From Pseudomonadales bacterium (GTDB lineage: Bacteria > Pseudomonadota > Gammaproteobacteria > Pseudomonadales > Azotimanducaceae), in assembly GCA_012103505.1 (NCBI GenBank), contig WLWP01000001.1, forward strand, positions 1,550,001-1,614,000: a stretch of DNA of 64,000 nucleotides, in the 5' to 3' direction. The first letter of the stretch is position 1. Every line of letters begins with the position of its first letter. A program made the position numbers and the translations under genes. This document shows positions 45,776 to 53,250 of this stretch, in pieces. The notes under the pieces are model-generated. The model saw only the letters and a list, made by a program, of their open reading frames with translations, did no database searches and had not been told where the DNA came from.

Positions 45776-46966
45776 TCACCTCGGCACAGCAGAGATTTCC
45801 TGTAAAAGCTCTTGGGCTTGTGCCGTTGGTAACAATTGCATCGAGCGTTCCAAATCCTGCTTTGCTTCACTTCGCTTGCCTTGCTTGGACTTTGCAGCAC
45901 CACGATGGAGATAGTAAGCAAAATAGGCTGGGTCAAAACTAATGGCACGATCAAAGTTGGTCACCGCATCACCGTATCGCTTTTGCGCCATTCTTATTGC
46001 GCCGCGCAAGCCGTGGAACTGAGCTTCGTCACTCACTAAACTGAGGGCCTGATTTATCGAGCTAATTGCGGCATCGTGAGAACCTACTTCGAGCAGTGCC
46101 GACGCCTCCTCATAAGCTTCATAGGCGGGTGCTGCTTCAGTAACGCGTGTCAGTGCGGTTCGATATTCTGCCGTGCCAAAATGAGTCGCGGTCGGTTTCC
46201 GGGCCATTAACTCCCGCGCCCGGCCGCGATTGTTTTCTACGCGTTCGATTGATGTTGGATGGGAGGCTAACCAATCCTGGGATGCTGCAGCAGCGCCACC
46301 TTTCATGGCGACAAACTTCTCCTGCAGCGTGACAGCACCTTGAGGGCTGTAACCTGCATCTGTCATGAATTGCATGCCGTAGAAATCAGCCTCGCGTTCA
46401 GCATCTCTCGAATACTTTAAACCCAGCAGTTGTGCACCGCGGCTGGCATATCCGATCACTTCCTGACCCAATGCAGAGCCTTCGGTGCCGATGCTCGCGA
46501 CTGCCAGAACACCCTGTGTCAGCATGTCTCGTTCGAGCCGTTTCGCACCATGCCGCGCCGCTGCATGGGCTATCTCGTGTGCTAACACTGCAGCGAGCTC
46601 AGACTCGTGCTCGAGTGCCACAAGCAAGCCCCTATTGATGGCAATTTTGCCACCCGGAAGTGCCCAAGCATTTGGCGTGCCGTTATTCAGCACAACAAAC
46701 TCGTAGGGTAGGTTCACACCGCTAGCTCGGGCTAGGCGCTGCCCAACTTCTTCCACATAGGCACTCAACTCAGGCGCTATCAATAGCTGTCCGCCTTGCA
46801 TCTGCTGTGACGGTACATACTGCTGTTGGCCAATTGCAATCGCCTCTCTATCCGAGACTAACGCTATTTCCGATTGACCAGTCACCGGATTCACAGCACA
46901 ACCAGCCAAACCGAGGACTAGAAATCCCGTGATTACGGCAAGTTTTTTTACGTTCAATTTACCCAT
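45776..46966 (-). CDS. M48 metalloprotease lipoprotein (BepA-like)
   Basis: An outer-membrane-assembly protease of 396 residues. It is a lipoprotein (lipobox LAGC, cysteine C23) with the zinc motif HEIAHAAARHGAKR, the third ligand in EREADFYG, and a C-terminal TPR-like part (about 290-390, DAAISSINQALSL, DAVTNFDRAISFDP). BepA-type proteins cut or refold stalled outer-membrane proteins such as LptD. The ATG at 46966 begins MGKLNVKKLAVITG. It stands alone on the minus strand. Confidence 0.9.
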   Translation of the reverse strand: MGKLNVKKLAVITGFLVLGLAGCAVNPVTGQSEIALVSDREAIAIGQQQYVPSQQMQGGQLLIAPELSAYVEEVGQRLARASGVNLPYEFVVLNNGTPNAWALPGGKIAINRGLLVALEHESELAAVLAHEIAHAAARHGAKRLERDMLTQGVLAVASIGTEGSALGQEVIGYASRGAQLLGLKYSRDAEREADFYGMQFMTDAGYSPQGAVTLQEKFVAMKGGAAAASQDWLASHPTSIERVENNRGRARELMARKPTATHFGTAEYRTALTRVTEAAPAYEAYEEASALLEVGSHDAAISSINQALSLVSDEAQFHGLRGAIRMAQKRYGDAVTNFDRAISFDPAYFAYYLHRGAAKSKQGKRSEAKQDLERSMQLLPTAQAQELLQEISAVPR

Positions 46967-47017
46967 TCTTTACAAATCATCACATTATTGGCTCCAAGCC
47001 TCCCTTATATTGCACCC

Positions 47018-47176
47018 ATGGCTAAAGAACAACAGCGCAACCCTCCAACAGACGCAGGACAACTAAAACAGTCCTATACCAAACGTCGTGACAGTGAACG
47101 CCCCGTGCCATATAGCGTGGCCAAGGCCTACCGGCTCCTCATCGCCGCGCGTGAAGACATTAAATCGCGACACTAG
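47018..47176 (+). CDS. Small hypothetical basic protein
   Basis: A 52-residue polar protein with no membrane segment: KEQQRNPPTDAG, SYTKRRDSERPVPYSVAKAYRLL, IAAREDIKSRH. I do not recognise it. It is kept because a TTATAT promoter-like box lies just upstream, the reading frame is consistent, and a strong intrinsic terminator follows 134 bases after its stop. A longer frame from a TTG at 46988 would overlap the promoter region and is less likely. It is divergent from the M48 protease gene. Confidence 0.5.
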   Translation: MAKEQQRNPPTDAGQLKQSYTKRRDSERPVPYSVAKAYRLLIAAREDIKSRH

Positions 47177-47477
47177 GTCGTCTCAGCTCCATAATTACTC
47201 CACTTTGGATCCATAACGGCCACAGGATTTAGCTCTACTATGTCCTTGAAGAGTTAACTAACCCCAACTCTCCAATGAGTAGAATTACAGGCTGTAATAG
47301 AACATAGCCAACCCCGTCTAAAAGCGGGGTTTTTTTTGCCTGTTTTTTCACTCGTGATTTTTTGCTTTTTTTTGTCCCCGTTCTGAGGCATAAGAACATT
47401 TATCCGATGCATGCACGCTGCACTTTCACATCCGAGCCCGCATCTTAGGAAAACTCAGACATAGGACAGAGACCGAC
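47177..47477. other. Intergenic region with terminator and palindrome
   Basis: About 300 bases without a protein gene. It holds a 3' untranslated stretch, a perfect palindrome ATTACAG-G-CTGTAAT (47284-47298) whose right arm also resembles a -10 box, the terminator at 47310-47337, and T-rich sequence to 47375. A small RNA between 47180 and 47337 is conceivable (GAGTT/AACTC pairing near 47250-47270) but cannot be shown. Confidence 0.5.
47310..47337 (+). terminator. Strong intrinsic terminator
   Basis: A perfect seven-base stem AACCCCG/CGGGGTT with an eight-base loop is followed by a run of eight T. It ends transcripts from the small gene at 47018 before gloA. Confidence 0.9.
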
Positions 47478-47897
47478 ATGAAGTACCTCCACACTATGGT
47501 GCGCGTCACCGACATCGATGCCTCCCTCAAATTTTATTGCGATGGACTTGGACTAGAAGAGTTGCGCCGCTATGAAAACGAAGGTGGACGATTCACACTC
47601 GTCTTTCTTGCAGCGCCTGGAGACTCGGAGGCACAAGTGGAGCTCACCTACAATTGGGATCCTGAGGGTCTCGATGGTGGTCGAAACTTCGGTCACCTCG
47701 CCTATGCAGTGGAGGACATTTATGCCACCTGCCAGCAGTTGGTGGATCATGGCGTTACAATCAATCGCCCACCACGCGACGGTCGCATGGCATTCGTCCG
47801 TTCGCCAGATGGCGTCTCGATAGAAATTTTGCAAAGCGGTGACGCACTCACAGCCGCAGAACCATGGCAGAGCATGGCAAACGTCGGTGAGTGGTAG
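47478..47897 (+). CDS. gloA: Lactoylglutathione lyase (glyoxalase I)
   Basis: A VOC-fold enzyme of 139 residues that isomerises the methylglyoxal-glutathione hemithioacetal. MKYLHTMVRVTDIDASLKFYCDGLGLEELRR, LVFLAAP, VELTYNWDPE, GRNFGHLAYAVEDIY and the C-terminal FVRSPDGVSIEILQ follow glyoxalase I order, and the metal ligands His5, Glu55 region, His74 region and Glu near the end are in place. It is followed by a GST gene after 33 bases, so the pair handles glutathione-linked detoxification. Confidence 0.88.
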   Translation: MKYLHTMVRVTDIDASLKFYCDGLGLEELRRYENEGGRFTLVFLAAPGDSEAQVELTYNWDPEGLDGGRNFGHLAYAVEDIYATCQQLVDHGVTINRPPRDGRMAFVRSPDGVSIEILQSGDALTAAEPWQSMANVGEW

Positions 47898-47930
47898 TCA
47901 AAACAATCAACTGAAACCAATGGAACAGTC

Positions 47931-48542
47931 ATGAAGCTATACAACTCAGTCGGACCCAACCCCCACGTCGTGCGCATGTTTGCAGCAGAAAAAGGGATTG
48001 AACTAGAGCTCGAAGATATTGATCTCATGGGCGGCGCGAATCGACAGGCGCCCTACCTCGAAATTAATCCTGCGGGACAGCTACCGTGCCTGCAAGCCGA
48101 CAATGGCACACTGATCGCGGAGATCACCGCTATTTGTGAGTACCTAGACGAAGTCGGTGGTGGTCCATCACTCATAGGTGAGACGGCTGAGGAACGCGGT
48201 CAAACAAGAATGTGGACACGGCGCATCGACCTAAACATCTGCGAGCCCCTGGCCAATGGCTTCCGTTTCAGCGACGGGTTGCCTCTGTTTAAGGAGCGCA
48301 TGATCACTATTCCTGAAGCGGCTGAAGGCTTGAAACAAATCGCTCGAGAAAAGCTTGCTTGGCTTGACGGTCTAATGACTGGCCACGACTTTGTTGCCGG
48401 TGACAAAATCACAATCGCTGACGTTCTTTTGTATTGCATGCTCGCATTCGGCCAACAGGTGGGTCAGCCGTATGACGAATCTCTGCCTAACATCAAGCCT
48501 TGGTTTGATCGCATGGCTGCAAGAGCCAGCGCTAGCGCCTAA
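47931..48542 (+). CDS. Glutathione S-transferase family protein
   Basis: A second GST, 203 residues. The N-terminal domain reads LYNSVGPNPHVVRMFAAEKGIELEL, with the glutathione-binding NPAGQLPCLQADNGTLIAEITAI. The helical domain has FVAGDKITIADVLLYCMLAFGQQ. It resembles the gene at 14453 in size and order but is only distantly similar. It is cotranscribed with gloA. A weak hairpin (48574-48604) after the stop may end the transcript. Confidence 0.87.
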   Translation: MKLYNSVGPNPHVVRMFAAEKGIELELEDIDLMGGANRQAPYLEINPAGQLPCLQADNGTLIAEITAICEYLDEVGGGPSLIGETAEERGQTRMWTRRIDLNICEPLANGFRFSDGLPLFKERMITIPEAAEGLKQIAREKLAWLDGLMTGHDFVAGDKITIADVLLYCMLAFGQQVGQPYDESLPNIKPWFDRMAARASASA

Positions 48543-48573
48543 TCTAGCCTCTAATAATGGCCTGCTTGTAAAG

Positions 48574-48604
48574 TGTGGCTTGGTGGATTTCCCCAAGCTG
48601 CACA
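48574..48604 (+). terminator. Hairpin after the GST gene (weak terminator)
   Basis: TGTG-GCTTGG pairs with CCAAGC-TG-CACA around a nine-base loop and is followed by a short ATTT. No U-run is present, so termination would be inefficient or Rho-linked. Confidence 0.35.
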
Positions 48605-48740
48605 TTTAAGCACCACGTCGTTTTAGGCATCGTGCCATTTTTTAAGTACCGCGCACTCTTAAATAGCACCGGGCCGCCTTTTGGCTGGGTGATTTACCGC
48701 CATTTTCTTGACCGACTACACACTTTCCCAGCTATATTGA

Positions 48741-48770
48741 AATTGACTTAGTCAATTCTTCTGGTACATT
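48741..48770 (+). promoter_or_regulatory. Promoter with palindromic operator for the RND operon
   Basis: The perfect palindrome AATTGACT-T-AGTCAATT (48741-48757) contains a -35 box TTGACT. TACATT (48765-48770) at 16-bp spacing is a reasonable -10. The layout places a repressor directly on the -35 box, as with TetR- or MarR-type control of efflux genes. The predicted start of transcription near 48777 excludes the 48774 start codon of the adaptor. Confidence 0.65.
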
Positions 48771-48824
48771 GAAGTGTTACTTTTCGTAGCACAATTTCGG
48801 TTTACTAGTGGATTTTCGGCCTGT

Positions 48825-49976
48825 ATGCGTACGACTTATATAACGGCGTTAGTGATTGCTTTGGTCCTCCTCGGCTGGCTCTATTCGGGAGACCACTCTA
48901 CGCCCGCAGAACCTGCATCCATCGCAGAGCTCAATCGCGATCAAGCCGAGATTGACTCTGATTCAATTCCAACTCGGGTTAGGGTTGCGGTCTTTGATGC
49001 AACTGAACAATCACGAATCATCAAGGTTCGGGGCAAAACTGAGAATAAACGAACAGTCATGGTTAAAGCGGAGCTCAACGGTACCGTGTCCGAACGACCA
49101 GTGGAGCGAGGTGATCGAATTTCGAAGGGTGATATGTTGTGTCGTATCTCTACGGAGGATCGTCGTGCCAGCTTAGTCGAGGCAAAGGCTGCACTGACCC
49201 AAGCCCGAATAGACTACCAGGGTGCTTTACGACTCAAGGAACGAGGCTTTAACTCCCAATCTGCCATCGCCGCAGCACAAGCCAGACTTGCGGCGGCGGA
49301 TGCCAATGTACAGCGAAGAGAGCTGGACCTAACTAAGCTAACAGTGAACGCACCATTCGACGGCGTCATCGAAGATGTCCATCTCGAAGTTGGCGACTAT
49401 CTAACGCCTGGTGCAGCCTGTGCCACGGTAGTGGATCTCGACCCAATGCTCCTAACTGGCAGAGTCTCTGAACAAGATGTGATTAAGCTCGACGAGGGGC
49501 AACTCGCAACCGGGTTTTTCCGCGACGGCGGCACGGTCGCTGGGGAAATCTCGTTCATCGGACACCAAAGTGATCCAGCAACCCGCACATACCCTATCGA
49601 GATCAACCTACCGAATCCTGATTACACCATCCGCTCTGGGATCACCACCGAGATCCATGTTCCCGTTGAGGCTGTGCTAGCACAGTTGGTGAGCCCAGCC
49701 GTCTTTAGCCTCGACGACGCAGGCGAAATCGGCATCCGCACAGTAAACAAAGACAATATCGTAGAGTTTTATCTCGTCGAAGTTCTTTCAGACTCTCCAC
49801 AAGGCGTTTGGGTGACGGGACTACCGCTTCGCGCCAACGTCATTGTTGTTGGCCAGGAATTAGTCGTCCCTGGCGAGCGGGTTGATCCAGTATTCGAACC
49901 TCAAGCCGCGCTACCTGCAAAAACGCCAGTTAGCAAACCCGAAACGGCAACTGCTGTGGCGATGAATAGCCCATGA
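48825..49976 (+). CDS. RND efflux periplasmic adaptor
   Basis: A membrane-fusion protein of 383 residues from ATG 48825. One N-terminal helix (about 3-20, no lipobox) is followed by the barrel-sandwich part (AELNGTVSERPVERGDRISKGDMLCRIS), the alpha-hairpin coiled coil (ARIDYQGALRLKERGFNSQSAIAAAQARLAAADANVQRRELDL), and the beta-barrel (VNAPFDGVIEDVHLEVGDYLTPGAACATVVDLD). It links the permease to an outer-membrane channel. The earlier start at 48774 would lie upstream of the predicted transcription start. Confidence 0.88.
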   Translation: MRTTYITALVIALVLLGWLYSGDHSTPAEPASIAELNRDQAEIDSDSIPTRVRVAVFDATEQSRIIKVRGKTENKRTVMVKAELNGTVSERPVERGDRISKGDMLCRISTEDRRASLVEAKAALTQARIDYQGALRLKERGFNSQSAIAAAQARLAAADANVQRRELDLTKLTVNAPFDGVIEDVHLEVGDYLTPGAACATVVDLDPMLLTGRVSEQDVIKLDEGQLATGFFRDGGTVAGEISFIGHQSDPATRTYPIEINLPNPDYTIRSGITTEIHVPVEAVLAQLVSPAVFSLDDAGEIGIRTVNKDNIVEFYLVEVLSDSPQGVWVTGLPLRANVIVVGQELVVPGERVDPVFEPQAALPAKTPVSKPETATAVAMNSP

Positions 49977-49994
49977 TTAGTCGAAGCTGAGCAG

Positions 49995-52900
49995 ATGCAA
50001 AAGTTCATCGAAGCTGCGATTAACCGATCCAGAACCTCACTGCTCATCATGTTCATGATTGTCTTGGCGGGACTCTTGGCCCGTGCAGCGATCCCAATTG
50101 CTGCAGAACCCGACATAGACGTGCCCTTCTTCATCGTCACCGTGATCCACGAAGGTATCAGCCCTGAAGATGCCGAGAGACTGCTCATCATGCCGATGGA
50201 AGTCGAAATGCGGGATGTTGAGGGCATCAAAGAAATGATGGGGTTTGGAGCAGAGGGCGTCGCAACCTTCATGCTTGAATTCCATGCTGATATCGATCTC
50301 GGCAAAGCACTACTCGATACACGCGAGGCTGTAGATAGAGCAAAAGCTGAATTCCCGTCGACAGCCGAAGAACCCATCGTGACTGAAGCCACGATGGAAG
50401 ACTTCCCAATCATCCAGGTGAACGTCGTTGGCGCGGTACCAGAACGCATGCTTTATGCCATCGCTCAGGACTTACGCGAAGCTGTCGAAACTGTACCTGA
50501 CGTCTTGTCAGCGGATCTTTTCGGTCAACGAGAAGAGTTGTTAGAGGCGATCATCGATCCCAATGCACTCGAAGCGTACGCAATTTCTTCAGAAGAACTC
50601 ATCACAACCATCGTCCGCAACAATCGTCTGATTCCTGCCGGTGCGGTGGATACGGGCCGCGGCCGTTTCTCGGTCAAGGTACCCTCTATCATTGAGGGCG
50701 CGTCAGACATCTTCGATCTCCCCGTAAAGTCGGTTGGCGACACCGTTATCACACTCAAAGATGTCGCCACAGTCCGCCGCACTTTCAAAGACCGACAAAC
50801 ATATGCTCGGGTCAACGGTCGTAAGAGCATTTCGCTACACGTTACCAAGCGTACCAACGCAAACATGCTGAACGCCATTGCTGGCACGAAGGCAAAAGTC
50901 GACGCCTACAGGTCTCAGCTACCCGGTGAGGTGGACGTTTTCTACACGAGTGACCAGGGCCCCTTCGCAGGCAGTCAGGTCACAGAACTGCAAGGCAATA
51001 TCTTTACGGCGCTGGGTCTCGTCATGATCATCGTGGTTGCTGCGATGGGCTTCCGCAGTGGTGTCATTGTGGGTATTGGTATTCCTGTCTCGTTTCTTTT
51101 CGCGCTCGTTTTCCTCTACGCCATGGATTACACATTTAACTTTATGGTGATGTTCGGGATGCTCCTTGGCCTGGGTATGCTGATTGATGGTGCGATCGTG
51201 GTGACGGAATACGCCGATCGAAAAATGATCGAAGGTGTCAAGCCACGCCAGGCTTATATACAGGCTTCTCGCCGAATGTTCTGGCCAGTTGTGGCCTCCA
51301 CCGCCACCACGCTCGCGGCTTTCTTGCCACTCATGTTCTGGCCCGGGCTCGACGGCCAATTCATGCGCTACCTTCCGGTGACCGTGTTTACGGTTCTCGC
51401 GGGCTCTCTCCTCTATGCGCTGGTGTTCGGACCCGTGTTGGGATCCATATTCGGCAAAGCAGGTTCTCGCGATGCCCATTCCCAAGAGACCCTAAAGCAA
51501 CTAGAAAGTGGCGACCCGACTGTCCTGCGCTCCATGACCGGCATGTATGCGAGTTTGTTACAGACGGCCGCACGTTATGGTATCGTTACCTTTGGGCTAA
51601 TCATTACTGTCTTGGTTACAACATTCTGGGCATACGGCGAGTTTGGCCGCGGCATGATTTATTTCTCAGAATCAGAACCGCAGTACGCCAATGTCATCGT
51701 CCGCGCTCGCGGCAACTTGAGCGCCGACGAAATAAACGAGCTCGTTGCCGAAGTGGAACGCGAGGTTCTCGAAGTTAATGGGATCAAGAGTTTAAACGCC
51801 GCGACCACGCTTCCCGGCCAACCATCTAGAGACAGCGCCATCGATGCTGTGGGCACACTCTACATTGAGCTGCACGAAGAAGGTGATCGGACCGTTTCTG
51901 CGACAGATGTGTTCGAGGCAATTCGCGCGCGGACATCGAAGCTCGCAGGGATAGAAATCGAAATCAAAAAAATGGAAATGGGTCCGCCAGCAGGCAAGCC
52001 GCTACTCCTTCAGTTTTCCTCGCACAATCGCAAGCTGATCGACCCTGCGATTGAACGCATTGTTGAGCGTATGAACAGTGACCCGGACATCAGAGACATA
52101 TCGGATTCTCGTCCGTTACCTGGTATCGAATGGAAGTTGTCAGTCGACCGCGCGCAAGCTGCAATCTACGGTGCGGATGTCAGCCAAGTTGGTGTCGCGG
52201 TCCAACTGATCACAAACGGGATTAAAGTCGGTGAATACCGACCGGACCGCGCCGATGACGGGGTCGACATACGCGTCAGATACCCACTCGAGTATCGTGG
52301 TATCAACGCGCTAGACGAACTTCGGATCGCAACGCCGACCGGTCTAGTACCCATCTCAAACTTTGTCTCGCGTTCCGCAGTACCTAACGTCGATACCCTA
52401 CAACGAGTTGATGGCGTACCCATTGGTCAGATTCGTGCGGACGTTGCACCAGATGTTCTTGCAGACGACAAAGTCAAAGAACTCGAAGCATGGATACAAC
52501 AGCAAGGCTGGCCATCTGATCTGCTAATTGAATTCCGTGGCGCCAACGAAACTCAGGCAGACTCCATGGCCTTTATCGGTGTGGCATTTAGCTTATCGCT
52601 GCTTCTGATGTTCATCCTACTTGTCACCCAGTTCAATAACTTCTACCAAGCCTTTCTCATCCTGTTCGCGGTCGTACTTTCAACGGCTGGTGTTTTTCTT
52701 GGTCTTCTCATCACAGACAACCCATTCAGTGCAGTCTTATCCGGTGTTGGCGTCGTATCACTAGCGGGGATCGTCGTTAACAACAACATCGTCCTGATCG
52801 ACACTTATAATCACCTGCGTGAGGAACATCCTGAACTCGACTACATCGCTCTAATCGTACGAACCGGCGCACAGCGTCTTCGACCAGTCCTGCTTACCAC

Positions 52901-53180
52901 CGTTACAACCGTATTTGGTCTCCTGCCCTTGGCCAGCAACTTGAGCATCGACCTATTCAATCGGACGGTCACTTACGGCGGCATGATGTCTATGATGTGG
53001 GTGCCTTTGTCACAAGCGATCGTTGCCGGGCTTACTTTCTCAACCCTGCTGACGCTCGTCTGCACACCGGCAATGCTCGCACTACCACACCAGCTAAACG
53101 CATTGAAACGGAAAGCTCAGGCTGCAATACAACGTTCGCGTAGCGGTTCCCAACCCTCAACGATCATAGAACCGACGTAA
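49995..53180 (+). CDS. RND efflux permease
   Basis: A 1061-residue inner-membrane proton antiporter of the AcrB/HAE type with two large periplasmic loops and 12 helices. Helix 4 reads GLGMLIDGAIVVTEY, so only one of the two proton-relay aspartates (the pair in AcrB is D407-D408) is kept. In helix 10, GIVVNNNIVLIDTYN has Asn where AcrB has the lysine K940. This is a separate branch with an altered relay. It follows the adaptor gene by 18 bases. No outer-membrane channel gene is nearby. Confidence 0.93.
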   Translation: MQKFIEAAINRSRTSLLIMFMIVLAGLLARAAIPIAAEPDIDVPFFIVTVIHEGISPEDAERLLIMPMEVEMRDVEGIKEMMGFGAEGVATFMLEFHADIDLGKALLDTREAVDRAKAEFPSTAEEPIVTEATMEDFPIIQVNVVGAVPERMLYAIAQDLREAVETVPDVLSADLFGQREELLEAIIDPNALEAYAISSEELITTIVRNNRLIPAGAVDTGRGRFSVKVPSIIEGASDIFDLPVKSVGDTVITLKDVATVRRTFKDRQTYARVNGRKSISLHVTKRTNANMLNAIAGTKAKVDAYRSQLPGEVDVFYTSDQGPFAGSQVTELQGNIFTALGLVMIIVVAAMGFRSGVIVGIGIPVSFLFALVFLYAMDYTFNFMVMFGMLLGLGMLIDGAIVVTEYADRKMIEGVKPRQAYIQASRRMFWPVVASTATTLAAFLPLMFWPGLDGQFMRYLPVTVFTVLAGSLLYALVFGPVLGSIFGKAGSRDAHSQETLKQLESGDPTVLRSMTGMYASLLQTAARYGIVTFGLIITVLVTTFWAYGEFGRGMIYFSESEPQYANVIVRARGNLSADEINELVAEVEREVLEVNGIKSLNAATTLPGQPSRDSAIDAVGTLYIELHEEGDRTVSATDVFEAIRARTSKLAGIEIEIKKMEMGPPAGKPLLLQFSSHNRKLIDPAIERIVERMNSDPDIRDISDSRPLPGIEWKLSVDRAQAAIYGADVSQVGVAVQLITNGIKVGEYRPDRADDGVDIRVRYPLEYRGINALDELRIATPTGLVPISNFVSRSAVPNVDTLQRVDGVPIGQIRADVAPDVLADDKVKELEAWIQQQGWPSDLLIEFRGANETQADSMAFIGVAFSLSLLLMFILLVTQFNNFYQAFLILFAVVLSTAGVFLGLLITDNPFSAVLSGVGVVSLAGIVVNNNIVLIDTYNHLREEHPELDYIALIVRTGAQRLRPVLLTTVTTVFGLLPLASNLSIDLFNRTVTYGGMMSMMWVPLSQAIVAGLTFSTLLTLVCTPAMLALPHQLNALKRKAQAAIQRSRSGSQPSTIIEPT

Positions 53181-53250
53181 CATCCCTTCCCCACGCTCGT
53201 CAGGTTAGCTACTCTAGTCCAGCCAACCCCTCCACCTTGAGCGACAGTCA

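Noticed and set aside
48774..48824. Earlier start for the RND adaptor
   Set aside because: The predicted transcription start is about 48777, and the inner ATG begins a proper membrane anchor.
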